A model generated the notes under the pieces. That model ran no database searches and was not told where the DNA came from. It saw nothing but the letters and a program-made list of their open reading frames with translations. From Butyricimonas paravirosa (GTDB taxonomy: Bacteria; Bacteroidota; Bacteroidia; Bacteroidales; Marinifilaceae): a stretch of 64,000 nucleotides of DNA. Made by a program: the position numbers and the translations under genes. This document shows positions 7,794-16,562 of this stretch, in pieces. The DNA lies in assembly GCF_032878955.1 (NCBI RefSeq), contig NZ_CP043839.1, forward strand, positions 2,790,001 through 2,854,000. The letters run 5' to 3'. How positions within the stretch are numbered: position 1 is the stretch's first letter; the number at the start of each line of letters is the position of its first letter.

Positions 7794-9101
7794 ATGGCAA
7801 CTACAATTATATTCAACGCTTGTATCATTACCATGAATGAAGGCATGGAGGTGATCAAAAACGGTTCCATCCGGGTGGAAGACAACCAGATAAAAGAAAT
7901 TCGAGAAGGAAAAATCGAATCTCCTGACGCGGAGTATTTCGATGCAGAAGGCATGATCGTGATGCCCGGATTTATCAACACACATACTCACGTCCCCATG
8001 ACCATGTTACGCGGGTATGCCGATGATCTCCCTCTCCACACTTGGCTAAACGAACATATTTTCCCGGCAGAGGCACGCATGGTGACCCCGGAAAACGTGG
8101 CAGTTGCCGCCCGCTTTGCTTTTATCGAGATGATCAAGTCGGGAACCACGTGTTTCAACGACATGTACTTCTTTGAAGACATCATCGCCTCGGAAGCCAA
8201 GAAAGCGGGTATCCGGGCCGTCGTGGGGGAGTCCCTGATCGACTTTCCGACACCGAGTTTTCACACGGTCGACGAAGGGGTAGCTCGCTGTGAATCTCTC
8301 GTTCAACAATGGTACGGGGACAGCTTGATTCATCCTACCATTTGCGCCCATTCTCCCTATACCTGTTCAAAAGAGACGCTACAAAAAGCCAAAATACTCT
8401 CTGAAAAATACAACATTCCCCTCCACATCCACGTGGCAGAAACCCGTAAAGAAGTGGAAGACCTCACGAGTCAAACCGGTATGGCCCCGGCCGAATACCT
8501 TTACTCGATCGGGTTACTGGACAGGAACGTGATCGCAGCCCATTCCGTCTGGCTGAACCTGAAAGAAATTGAATTATACGCCCGGACCCGCACGTCTGTT
8601 GCCCACTGTCCGAAAAGTAATCTAAAACTGGCCAGTGGTATCGCCGACACGGATACATACATGAAAGCGGGCATTAACGTCAGCATCGGTACCGATGGCA
8701 CGGCAAGCAACAACACGCTGGATATGGTGGAAGAAATGCGCTTCGCGGCCCTCCTTCCCAAAGGCTCCCTCCACAACCCGGAAGCCGTCAACGCCCGAAC
8801 GGCATTACGAATGGCCACGATCAACGGGGCAAAAGCCCTCGGTATTCATCACCTCACGGGTTCTCTCGAGGTCGGGAAACGAGCCGACTTGATCGTGATT
8901 CATGCCGATGCCAGCAATATGCTCCCGATCTACGACGTGTATTCAGCCATCGTTTATGCATCCAACAGCAAAAACATCCGTTCCAGCATGGTAAACGGGA
9001 AATGGATTATGCGCAACCGGGAGCTTATGAATATCAATAAAACGGAAACCATGGAGTCCATGAAACACATCGTTAACAGCCAGATTGACAACCGAAAATG
9101 A
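7794..9101 (+). CDS. Amidohydrolase, probable 5-methylthioadenosine/S-adenosylhomocysteine deaminase
   Basis: 435 residues, the usual length for the MtaD/TRZ-ATZ family. Metal ligands are visible: GFINTHTHVP gives His64 and His66, IHVAETRKE and AAHSVWLN supply later histidines, and GTDGTASNN gives the catalytic Asp. HCPKSNLKLASGIAD is typical of MTA/SAH deaminases. The enzyme would deaminate MTA, SAH or adenosine to the inosine analogue, clearing by-products of methylation and of aminopropyl transfer. Its position before agmatinase and a deoxyhypusine-synthase-like gene fits polyamine metabolism. Chlorohydrolase or guanine deaminase activity cannot be excluded from sequence. Confidence 0.85.
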   Translation: MATTIIFNACIITMNEGMEVIKNGSIRVEDNQIKEIREGKIESPDAEYFDAEGMIVMPGFINTHTHVPMTMLRGYADDLPLHTWLNEHIFPAEARMVTPENVAVAARFAFIEMIKSGTTCFNDMYFFEDIIASEAKKAGIRAVVGESLIDFPTPSFHTVDEGVARCESLVQQWYGDSLIHPTICAHSPYTCSKETLQKAKILSEKYNIPLHIHVAETRKEVEDLTSQTGMAPAEYLYSIGLLDRNVIAAHSVWLNLKEIELYARTRTSVAHCPKSNLKLASGIADTDTYMKAGINVSIGTDGTASNNTLDMVEEMRFAALLPKGSLHNPEAVNARTALRMATINGAKALGIHHLTGSLEVGKRADLIVIHADASNMLPIYDVYSAIVYASNSKNIRSSMVNGKWIMRNRELMNINKTETMESMKHIVNSQIDNRK

Positions 9102-9105
9102 TGAC

Positions 9106-9142
9106 ATGGAAATGAGTCTTTCATTTTCGAATTTCCATTTTC
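9106..9142 (+). terminator. Possible terminator after the deaminase gene
   Basis: ATGGAAAT (9106-9113) pairs with ATTTCCAT (9131-9138), followed by TTTTC. The loop is long (17 nt), so this is a weak prediction. Confidence 0.35.
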
Positions 9143-9161
9143 AATTCTCAATTATATTCGT

Positions 9162-9169
9162 TAGTTTTG
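9162..9169 (+). promoter_or_regulatory. -7 element upstream of speB
   Basis: TAGTTTTG matches TAnnTTTG. It is 53 bases before the agmatinase ATG; the -33 region is T-rich without an exact TTTG. Confidence 0.35.
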
Positions 9170-9221
9170 CAAACCTTTTTACAAAGAAAGGAGTTTATAA
9201 ATACTATAAACCCAATTAGAT

Positions 9222-10085
9222 ATGGAAAATAAAAATTATGGAGGACTCGACAGCGAGTTTACGGCATACGAAACTGCCGAGATTGTAGTATTACCTGTAC
9301 CTTATGACGGGACAAGCACGTGGTTGAAAGGGGCAGATAAAGGTCCCGATGCAATTCTTGAAGCATCGGCTAACATGGAACTCTACGATATTGAAACGGA
9401 TTCCGAAGTATATACTCATGGTATCGCAACCTTGGAACCGGTGACAGAGGCCTCATCTCCGGAAGCCATGTCTCAGGAAGTTGAAAAACAAGTTGACAAG
9501 ATATTAACCGACAAAAAGTTCCCGGTGATCCTGGGAGGAGAGCATTCCGTTAGTATCGGTGCATTCCGGGCTTTCGCCAAACACTATGAAAAGTTCTCTG
9601 TCCTGCAGTTGGATGCACATTCCGATATGCGTAGCGAATACGAAGGATCGACCCACAACCACGCTTGTGTCATGGCACGTGCCAAAGAAGTGGCAACCGT
9701 GGCTCAGGTAGGAATCAGAAGCTCCGCTATCGAGGAAAAAGAGAACATCATGCCGGACCGTATTTTCTATGCTCACGATTTACATGATGCCAAAGAAGGT
9801 AACAACTGGATGTACATGGTGTCCCAAAAATTACATGACAACGTGTATATCACGATTGACCTTGACGTTTTCGACCCGGCTATCCTTCCGGCTACAGGAA
9901 CCCCGGAACCGGACGGACTCTATTACAGAGAAGTGCTGAACTTCCTGAAATTGATCAACGAACGTCACAACATTGTCGGTTTGGACGTGGTAGAACTTTG
10001 CCCCAACGAAGTCAACAAATCATCTGACTTTTTGGCTAGCAAACTAATCTACCAGATATTGAGCATAAAATATCAAAACCAATGA
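9222..10085 (+). CDS. speB: Agmatinase (ureohydrolase)
   Basis: 287 residues, full length. The ureohydrolase manganese-binding motifs are all present: GGEHSVS (about 106-112), DAHSDMR (about 130-136) and TIDLDVFDP (about 211-219), with the C-terminal GLDVVELCP. It hydrolyses agmatine to putrescine and urea. Arginine decarboxylase (14513-16405), which makes agmatine, is encoded nearby, and a deoxyhypusine-synthase-like gene follows 72 bases downstream, so the product putrescine may feed that enzyme. Arginase or formiminoglutamase are family alternatives, but the speA neighbour favours agmatinase. Confidence 0.9.
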   Translation: MENKNYGGLDSEFTAYETAEIVVLPVPYDGTSTWLKGADKGPDAILEASANMELYDIETDSEVYTHGIATLEPVTEASSPEAMSQEVEKQVDKILTDKKFPVILGGEHSVSIGAFRAFAKHYEKFSVLQLDAHSDMRSEYEGSTHNHACVMARAKEVATVAQVGIRSSAIEEKENIMPDRIFYAHDLHDAKEGNNWMYMVSQKLHDNVYITIDLDVFDPAILPATGTPEPDGLYYREVLNFLKLINERHNIVGLDVVELCPNEVNKSSDFLASKLIYQILSIKYQNQ

Positions 10086-10113
10086 AATAATTTTAAATGA
10101 CGAAATTGAGTCA

Positions 10114-10139
10114 ATAAGGTCCTCATAATTGTACCTTAT
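10114..10139. repeat. Short inverted repeat before the DHS-like gene
   Basis: ATAAGGT (10114-10120) and ACCTTAT (10133-10139) form a perfect 7-bp inverted repeat with a 12-base centre, 19 bases before the start at 10158. It may be an operator or a leader hairpin. Confidence 0.35.
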
Positions 10140-10157
10140 ATTTTTAAGATAAATAGA

Positions 10158-11180
10158 ATGGAAAAGAAAGATTTATTAAAAGACACTATCAAACACATCG
10201 ACATCAAGTCGTATGACTCAACCCAATTGATCGACGCGATGCGCGATATGTCATTCACCTCTCGCGACACGGCCAGAGCAACCGATATTCTGATGATGAT
10301 GGTCGGAGAGAAAGAGTGTACTAATATTCTTACCATTGCCGGAAGTACCAGTGCTGCCGGATGTATGCAGGTTTACGTGGATATGGTTCGTAACAAAATG
10401 GTTGACGTGGTAGTTTCTACCGGTGCGTCTATCATCGATATGGACTTGTTCGAGGCCCTTGGCTACAAACATTACAAGGGACATCAGGATGTGCCTGACA
10501 TGCAATTAAGAGAACTTTACATTGACCGTATTTACGATACGTTCATCGATGAAGAAGAATTACAGGCTTGCGACCACACAACTTACGAGATCGCTAACAA
10601 TTTGGAGCCGCGTCCCTATTCATCACGTGAATTTATCTGGGAAATCGGTAAATGGTTACACGAAGGACACGCCGTGAAGAAAGACAGCTTGATCCAGACT
10701 TGCTACGAATGTGGAGTACCCATCTTCTGCCCCGCATTCTCTGATTGTAGTGCAGGATTCGGAATTGGTAAACACCAATGGGAACACCCCGACAAACACG
10801 TGTCGATCGACTCTGTAAAAGACTTTATCGAATTGACCCAGATCAAGATCAAGGCAGGAACAACCGGCTTGTTCATGGTAGGTGGCGGAACCCCGAAGAA
10901 CTTCGCTCAAGACACTGTTGTTTGTGCTGAAATCCTCGGATTCGACGTACCGATGCACAAATACGCCATCCAGATCACCGTGGCCGATGTTCGCGACGGG
11001 GCTTGCTCTTCTTCTACCTTGAAAGAGGCTTGCTCTTGGGGTAAAGTTGACGTTACCTACGAACAAATGGTTTACGCTGAAGGAACCACCGTTATTCCCG
11101 CTATCGCAAGCTACGTTTACCACAACGGACCTTGGAAAGAGAGAGAATACAAAAACTGGAACAAATTATTCCAAAAATAA
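10158..11180 (+). CDS. Deoxyhypusine-synthase-like protein, probable polyamine enzyme
   Basis: 340 residues, similar in length to deoxyhypusine synthase. NAD-site glycines occur in TIAGSTSAAG and STGASIIDMD, and the catalytic lysine motif EACSWGKV is present with Lys296 (eukaryotic enzymes have the same SWGK lysine). MVGGGTPKNF is another family motif. Bacteria lack the eIF5A substrate, so by family knowledge such proteins transfer the aminobutyl group of spermidine, or use putrescine, to make homospermidine or a related polyamine. Placement directly after agmatinase supports a polyamine role. The product is not determined by sequence. It ends at a strong terminator, closing the speB-DHS unit. 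Confidence 0.85.
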   Translation: MEKKDLLKDTIKHIDIKSYDSTQLIDAMRDMSFTSRDTARATDILMMMVGEKECTNILTIAGSTSAAGCMQVYVDMVRNKMVDVVVSTGASIIDMDLFEALGYKHYKGHQDVPDMQLRELYIDRIYDTFIDEEELQACDHTTYEIANNLEPRPYSSREFIWEIGKWLHEGHAVKKDSLIQTCYECGVPIFCPAFSDCSAGFGIGKHQWEHPDKHVSIDSVKDFIELTQIKIKAGTTGLFMVGGGTPKNFAQDTVVCAEILGFDVPMHKYAIQITVADVRDGACSSSTLKEACSWGKVDVTYEQMVYAEGTTVIPAIASYVYHNGPWKEREYKNWNKLFQK

Positions 11181-11189
11181 TTACGACAC

Positions 11190-11220
11190 GAGGGAAACGA
11201 AAGTTTCCCTCTTTCTTTTT
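11190..11220 (+). terminator. Strong rho-independent terminator
   Basis: GAGGGAAAC (11190-11198), GAAA tetraloop, GTTTCCCTC (11203-11211), then TTTCTTTTT. A perfect stem 9 bases after the DHS-like stop codon. Confidence 0.93.
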
Positions 11221-11417
11221 CCCCTCTTTACCGACAAACAGGTATATTACCAGTAACTTGCCTCGGGAATGCACTATACTCTCGTTAATATCTGAATCGT
11301 GAATTCATGATTCATCCCCACAAATGAACCAATCCCATCCGTTGACTTCCCGTTAACTTACTAACGAGACACACAAGAAACCCCGATTCAAGTAACCGTC
11401 ATTACCTCACTGCATTT

Positions 11418-11927
11418 CTACTCTTTCCTCCTTCGCAGGAAACGAGTCATTGAAATCGCTTGCTTATGGAAAATGAATAGCGGCAATGACACCCCGATAG
11501 CCAACACAGCCAAAACAAAAGCGGTTGTCAATCCGTTGCGGAAAATCTCTACAATCAAGTTGGGGAGAATTTCCTCATCCTCCGTTCTCATGAAACGGAT
11601 CAATGCCAAGATTGTCTTGTAAGCATACATTCCGGGAATCATGGGTAGCAATGAAGGGAAAGAAAAAACCTCTGCCGGGCAATGAATCAACCGGGCAAAA
11701 TAAATACTGAACAAACCGATCGTGAACGAGGCACATAACGTGGAGGGGATTAAACCCAAGGCCGTGTGATTCAACAAGTAAAATCGAAGAGCGTGGCCCA
11801 CGGCAGCCAACAAAGCCGAAATAAGAATCGCTTTCCTCGGGGGATTGGAAATCACGGCAAAACCAATAGCCGCTATCGCCGCAAAAATTCCATCAAGCAA
11901 TACAGATAATACTAAATCCCAGTTCAT
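11418..11927 (-). CDS. Threonine/serine exporter, C-terminal subunit (ThrE_2/DUF3815)
   Basis: About 169 residues from the ATG at 11927 (MNWDLVLSVLL); the longer frame to 11981 runs inside the upstream gene. Several hydrophobic helices span most of the length (for example ILISALLAAVGHAL and TTAFVLAVLAIGVSLPLF), matching the small ThrE half. In the split form it works with the larger ThrE_1 subunit to export threonine and serine across the inner membrane. Its start overlaps the stop of that partner (ATGA at 11924-11927), so the two are translationally coupled. The partner carries a frameshift, so activity of the pair is in doubt. Confidence 0.85.
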   Translation of the reverse strand: MNWDLVLSVLLDGIFAAIAAIGFAVISNPPRKAILISALLAAVGHALRFYLLNHTALGLIPSTLCASFTIGLFSIYFARLIHCPAEVFSFPSLLPMIPGMYAYKTILALIRFMRTEDEEILPNLIVEIFRNGLTTAFVLAVLAIGVSLPLFIFHKQAISMTRFLRRRKE

Positions 11928-12699
11928 AGCGTATCCAATCCTAAAATTAATAATGTTACCGACAACCCCAATGCGATACAAATTATAAGTATCGCCGCAT
12001 TCACCGCACGAGACATACCTATCAGCACATGACCTCCCAAAATATCAATAATCGAATTAATCAAAGGTACCCCGGGGATCAGATAAAGGACACTGGAAGC
12101 CAAAGCTATATCCGGGGTCTTACCCCAGCCGAAATAGGTCCCGACCGAGGCAATAAACGAGGCAATAAAAGCCGATACAACGAAAACGACCATATGATTC
12201 ACGTGGCGATTCATCATCTCCTGCCGTACCCAAAAACCCACGCAAGTCGCAGCACAAACCAGCATCATGGCAATCCCGTCTCCCCCGAACAAGCGACAGA
12301 ATGCCGCGTTGGCCAAGGAAACCAAAACCAGCACCACCCAACGGGAAATGCGGGGTTCGTTCATCACCTCATGGTAATGAGCCGTTAACTCGCCCAACGA
12401 CAGATGATGATCGTAAGCCTCCCAGCTCAAGGCACTTAACTCAGAAATCACTTGAAAGTTAATCGCCAAGGCAGGAATCTTCCGCACGTAAGTTCGCCGG
12501 ATAGAATAATCTTCCGGATGCTTGATTGTCATGGTAATATTTTTCTGAAAAATCGTCACGTCAATCCCATACCCAACGACTCGGCAATACGGGAAACACT
12601 CCTCACGGCTCTCGCCGTGTGTACCCCGACTCCCATCATACTCGTGGTGTAATCCATCAAGAAATTCGAGAGTTCCTGAATATCAACCTTTCTTTCCAT
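11924..12699 (-). pseudogene. Threonine/serine exporter, N-terminal subunit (ThrE_1/DUF1212), frameshifted
   Basis: The natural start is the ATG at 12699 (MERKVDIQELSNFLMDY). That frame runs 47 codons to a TGA at 12558-12556, after ESLGMGLT. The remainder (from about 12563, DVTIFQKNITMTI to the stop at 11924) is in the next frame. One missing base in the GGGATTGAC stretch around 12559-12567 joins both into a normal protein of 258 residues reading ESLGMGIDVTIFQKN. The rest is intact, with the ThrE_1 core (about 40-110 after repair) and five or so membrane helices. A GTG at 12559 could only re-initiate a protein lacking the first 47 residues. Sequencing error, recent mutation or phase variation are all possible. 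Confidence 0.85.
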
Positions 12700-12799
12700 A
12701 TTATTTAACTATCTACCCTAATTTTCCCCTCGTATTCGGGGCCGCAAATATACATCAAAATTCAAGAGAAAGTTGTATATTTACTCATCGAAACGGGAG

Positions 12800-13876
12800 A
12801 TGGAAAACAGAAAAATTATTCATATCGACATGGACGCGTTCTACGCCTCTATCGAACAACGGGATCACCCGGAATACAGGGGAAAACCGCTTGTCGTGGG
12901 GCGTCCGGAGAAACGCGGGGTCGTGGCTGCCGCCAGCTACGAGGCTCGCCGTTATGGCATACGTTCTGCCATGTCGTCCATGAAAGCCAAACAGCTTTGT
13001 CCCGACCTCATTTTCGTTGGTTCTCACATGGAATACTATAAATCGGTATCCATGCAGATTCACGAAATATTCCACGAATACACGGACATGATCGAACCCC
13101 TAGCTCTCGATGAGGCATTCCTAGACGTGACCGAGAACAAAAAAAACATCCCGTTAGCCGTCGATGTCGCCAGAGAAATCAAGAAAGAGATTAAAGAAAA
13201 ACTAGGACTCGTGGCCTCAGCCGGGATCTCTTACAATAAATTCCTCGCCAAGATCGCATCCGATTACAAGAAACCCGACGGGCTTTACACCATACATCCT
13301 GACCGGGCCCCCGCTTTTATCTCCAAACTCCCGATCGAAGCATTCTGGGGTATCGGCAAAGTCACGGCTCGTAAAATGCACTCACTAGGTATACACACGG
13401 GGGCTGACCTCAAGGAATGTACACTGACATTCCTTACCCGCAATTTCGGGAAAGCCGGTACCTTGTATCACGATTTTGCCAACGGCATCGATCCCAGAAT
13501 GGTTACCCCCGAACGAATCCGTAAATCCGTAGGCTGTGAAAGTACCTTCGAGAATGACTTGACGAACTATATCGCTGTCATCATAGAACTATACCACGTG
13601 ACAACGGAATTAATTCTCCGACTAGAAAAGTCTGATTTCAAAGGACATACCCTAACCTTGAAAATCAAATTCCACGATTTCACCCAAAAGACACGTAGTG
13701 TCACTATGGCACACGAGTTACGAACAAAACAGGATATTCTTCCCCTAGCCAAAAAATTACTCAAAGATTTAGAACTTACGCAATTTAGAATACGCCTACT
13801 AGGTCTCTCTGTATCAAACCCTTTCGAAGAATTAACCACCGATGGCCCTTTACAATTAAGAATTAATTTTGATTAA
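12800..13876 (+). CDS. dinB: DNA polymerase IV (Y-family translesion polymerase)
   Basis: 358 residues from the ATG at 12800; a TTG further upstream is rejected. The Y-family catalytic motifs are present: IIHIDMDAFYASIE near the N terminus (two metal-binding Asp), YEARRYGIRSAMSSMKA, and LDEAFLDVT with the Asp-Glu pair. The thumb HhH region (FWGIGKVTARKMHSLGI) and a little-finger domain follow. It copies past damaged template bases, making -1 frameshifts in the process. The promoter region near 12770 holds only a weak TATATTTA. No SOS box could be identified. Monocistronic. Confidence 0.95.
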   Translation: MENRKIIHIDMDAFYASIEQRDHPEYRGKPLVVGRPEKRGVVAAASYEARRYGIRSAMSSMKAKQLCPDLIFVGSHMEYYKSVSMQIHEIFHEYTDMIEPLALDEAFLDVTENKKNIPLAVDVAREIKKEIKEKLGLVASAGISYNKFLAKIASDYKKPDGLYTIHPDRAPAFISKLPIEAFWGIGKVTARKMHSLGIHTGADLKECTLTFLTRNFGKAGTLYHDFANGIDPRMVTPERIRKSVGCESTFENDLTNYIAVIIELYHVTTELILRLEKSDFKGHTLTLKIKFHDFTQKTRSVTMAHELRTKQDILPLAKKLLKDLELTQFRIRLLGLSVSNPFEELTTDGPLQLRINFD

Positions 13877-13984
13877 TTATGAAACCTTTACGTTCATGTG
13901 CCGTATATAGGCATATATTTTGAATGTAATCATAGTGTAACCGAAACTTAATACATAAGTGACAAGATTACGATGACAAAACGA

Positions 13985-14086
13985 TACCTTTGTATCGGAT
14001 TTCAAAAGAGACTTCGATTTTTTTTCATAAATTTGTTATTGGTATTTTGGGTCCCCGCTGAGACAGCGCGGACCATTTTTATTTTA
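13985..14086 (+). ncRNA. Putative small RNA, tandem copy 1
   Basis: The unit begins with the -7 box TACCTTTG (13985-13992) inside the inverted repeat CGATAC-CTTT-GTATCG, continues with a T-rich body sharing CATAAATTTGTTATTGG with copy 2, and ends in a hairpin (14050-14074) GGTCC-C-CGCTG-AGA-CAGCG-C-GGACC followed by ATTTTTATTTTA. The expected transcript is about 75-85 nt starting near 14000. There is no ORF. The hairpin stem differs from copy 2 at paired positions but keeps pairing, which argues for a selected RNA. The -33 region is poor. Confidence 0.65.
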
Positions 14087-14177
14087 GTATAAATCCTAAC
14101 TTTTGTCTCCTTGTATTCGTATATAAAAGTGTGTATCGAAAATTAATCGATATAACAGAAATTTAACTACTAATTTT

Positions 14178-14292
14178 TTTGTATATAAAGAAAAGCCGAT
14201 ACCTTTGTATCGGATTTCAAGAAAAGACTTCAATTTTTTTTCATAAATTTGTTATTGGTTGCCTCCTGCTGTGACAGCACGAGGCTTTTTTT
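14178..14292 (+). ncRNA. Putative small RNA, tandem copy 2
   Basis: A -33 TTTG (14178-14181), 18-base spacer and TACCTTTG (14200-14207) within the inverted repeat CCGATAC-CTTT-GTATCGG make a good promoter. The body is nearly the same as copy 1 and ends in the hairpin (14261-14285) GCCTC-C-TGCTG-TGA-CAGCA-C-GAGGC and seven T. Relative to copy 1, the outer stem GGTCC/GGACC became GCCTC/GAGGC and the inner stem CGCTG/CAGCG became TGCTG/CAGCA. Target and function are unknown. Confidence 0.7.
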
Positions 14293-14339
14293 CTTTCACC
14301 GATGCTAAACTAGCAAATCTTTTTTTACCCGCAAACATT

Positions 14340-14385
14340 TGCGTAAAATTTAATAGTGTTAAAAATCAGATTTTTATTAACACGC
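14340..14385. repeat. Two small palindromes between the small RNAs and the speA terminator
   Basis: CGCAAA-CA-TTTGCG lies around 14331-14344, and GTGTTAAAAATC/GATTTTTATTAACAC is a near-palindrome around 14357-14384. Either could be a protein site or RNA stem; nothing else is seen in 14293-14439. Confidence 0.35.
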
Positions 14386-14439
14386 TGATTACCTGGTCAA
14401 GTAAAAATCACGTTAACATTTGCACGACAGGAAATTTAC

Positions 14440-14487
14440 AAAAAAAAAGATCGTGCCTGATTCATTTTAACAAATTCGGCACGACCT
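14440..14487 (-). terminator. Terminator of speA
   Basis: On the minus strand AGGTCGTGCC (14487-14478) pairs with GGCACGATCT (14457-14448) with one mismatch, followed by a run of at least eight T. It lies 26 bases past the speA stop. Confidence 0.85.
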
Positions 14488-14512
14488 CTTTATTTTGTTA
14501 TTATCTATCGAA

Positions 14513-16405
14513 TTATTCCAAATAGGTATACCCGTACAGTCCGGAACGGTAATTAGACAAGAATTCCCGTCCTTCTTCTGCCGAGATAATTCCCTTTTTC
14601 ACGGAAGAAGTTACCCATACCTCTACCGTACGAGCCATTCTTTTCGGCATAAATTGAACGTACTCCAACACGTCAGCCACCGTCTCTCCTTCAATCACCT
14701 TGTCGATCACGTAATCATCACCTTTCACTTTGATGTGGACGGCATTCGTGTCCCCGAACAGGTTATGCAGGTCACCAAGAATCTCTTGGTAGGCACCCAC
14801 GAGGAATACCCCTAAATAATACGGTTCTTTATTATTTAACTCGTGTACCGGAAGATGGTACGAGAAATTACGCGTCGAGATAAAATTATCAATCTTCCCG
14901 TCAGAATCACAGGTAATATCCTGAATTGTTGCCGATTTAGTTGGTTGCTCATTCAAACGAGAAATCGGTATAATCGGGAATATCTGGTCGATCGCCCATG
15001 AATCAGGCAAAGACTGGAATAACGAGAAATTACAGAAATATTTATCCGGCAACATTTTGGAGATTTTCTTCAACTCGTCCGGAGCATGTTTCGTGGCCAC
15101 TGCCATGTCGTACACGTCTCTAGCCACGGACCAGAACAACCGTTCCACTTGCGCACGGGTGAACAAATCAATCAAGCCAAGATTAAACAAACCGAGAGCA
15201 TCCTCCCGAATCTGCATAGCATCATGCCATGTCTCGATCAACCGGGGCTGATTCAGGTTCTCCCATAAATCATACAACTCTTTCACCAGCTCGTGAGCAT
15301 TCTCGTCGATTTCCTCGTTTTCATCGAAAGCGGGCAAACTTGTACTGGCAAGTGCCTCGAAAATCAACACGGAGTGATGTGCCGTCAGAGAACGTCCCGA
15401 CTCGGTGATAATATTCGGTTGCTCCAGATTATTCTTTTCGCAAGCATCTACTAACGCAGACACGGCATCATTCACGTACTCCTGAATCGAGTAGTTCATG
15501 CTGTTCCCGCTCGTGGCCGAGCGTGTTCCATCGTAGTCTACACCCAAGCCCCCGCCAATATCCACGAAATGTATATTGTATCCTAAATTCTTCAATTGCA
15601 CGTAGAACTGAGAGGCTTCCTTCAACGCCGTCTTGATACGCCGTATATTGGTCACCTGACTACCGATATGGAAATGGATTAACTTCAAGCAATCCGTCAT
15701 CTTGTTCTTTTCCAGAATGTCCATGGCTTCCAGCAACTCGCTCGAATTTACCCCGAACTTACTGACATCTCCTCCGGACTCTTCCCACTTGCCACTCCCG
15801 GAACTAGCCAATTTTATACGAATTCCTATATTCGGGCGAATTTTCAAGCGTTTGGAGATTGTCGCGATATTTCTCAATTCGTTCAGTTTCTCTACAACCA
15901 AGTATATATTCCGTCCCATTTTCTGGGCCAAAAGAGCCAACTCGATATAATTCTCGTCCTTGTAACCGTTACAGATGATCATCGCATCGTCGTCAATATC
16001 AATCGACAACACCGCGTGTAATTCCGGTTTCGAGCCTGCCTCAAGACCAATGTTATACTTGGTCCCGTGACTGACAATCTCTTCCACCACCGGGCGCATC
16101 TGGTTCACTTTAATAGGATAAATGATAAAATTTTTCCCCGTGTAACCATATTCCGTTGCCGCAGCTTGAAAACAACTAGAGATTTTCTCGATCCGGTTAT
16201 CAAGGATGTCCGGGAACCTTAACAACACGGGAGCCGATACATCCCGCACCTGAAGTTCCTCCATCAATTCCTTGATGTCAATTTTCGGTCCTCCGACTTT
16301 CGGCGTTACTGTAACGTGTCCCTTCTCGTTAATCGAAAAATAGTTCAGCCCCCAACCGTTAATATTGTACAGTTCTGCTGAATCGTCAATACTCCATTTT
16401 CTCAT
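14513..16405 (-). CDS. speA: Biosynthetic arginine decarboxylase
   Basis: 630 residues, full length for the large PLP-dependent SpeA. The PLP lysine motif YPIKVNQ is at 96-102 (Lys99). Further fold III decarboxylase motifs are LIHFHIGSQ, FVDIGGGLGVDYDG, TESGRSLTAHHSVLIFE and FSLFQSLPDSWAIDQ. It decarboxylates arginine to agmatine, the first step of the plant-type putrescine route; agmatinase is encoded at 9222. It is monocistronic with its own terminator, and faces the small-RNA pair across a 430-base non-coding region. Confidence 0.96.
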   Translation of the reverse strand: MRKWSIDDSAELYNINGWGLNYFSINEKGHVTVTPKVGGPKIDIKELMEELQVRDVSAPVLLRFPDILDNRIEKISSCFQAAATEYGYTGKNFIIYPIKVNQMRPVVEEIVSHGTKYNIGLEAGSKPELHAVLSIDIDDDAMIICNGYKDENYIELALLAQKMGRNIYLVVEKLNELRNIATISKRLKIRPNIGIRIKLASSGSGKWEESGGDVSKFGVNSSELLEAMDILEKNKMTDCLKLIHFHIGSQVTNIRRIKTALKEASQFYVQLKNLGYNIHFVDIGGGLGVDYDGTRSATSGNSMNYSIQEYVNDAVSALVDACEKNNLEQPNIITESGRSLTAHHSVLIFEALASTSLPAFDENEEIDENAHELVKELYDLWENLNQPRLIETWHDAMQIREDALGLFNLGLIDLFTRAQVERLFWSVARDVYDMAVATKHAPDELKKISKMLPDKYFCNFSLFQSLPDSWAIDQIFPIIPISRLNEQPTKSATIQDITCDSDGKIDNFISTRNFSYHLPVHELNNKEPYYLGVFLVGAYQEILGDLHNLFGDTNAVHIKVKGDDYVIDKVIEGETVADVLEYVQFMPKRMARTVEVWVTSSVKKGIISAEEGREFLSNYRSGLYGYTYLE

Positions 16406-16562
16406 TTTTATTCTATAAGCTCATTAAGATTGATTGTCCCGCAAAGCTACAATATATTTTCAATATTATACGCTTAATCGCCTAGGATTTCACGATTTTA
16501 GCCATTAGATTTCATGCTCCCCGGCATCATGCCAGGCAGAATAACACTCCCGTCAAACGACC

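Noticed and set aside
10158..11180. True deoxyhypusine synthase acting on eIF5A
   Set aside because: Bacteria lack the eIF5A substrate; the speB context favours a polyamine enzyme.
12559..12559. GTG start giving a shorter ThrE_1 protein
   Set aside because: The upstream 47 codons encode the conserved N terminus of the same family in another frame, so a frameshift explains the data better than a true GTG start.
14000..14300. CRISPR or integron attC interpretation of the tandem units
   Set aside because: Only two copies, promoter and terminator-like features present, and no cas genes, integron integrase or R'/R'' core sites.
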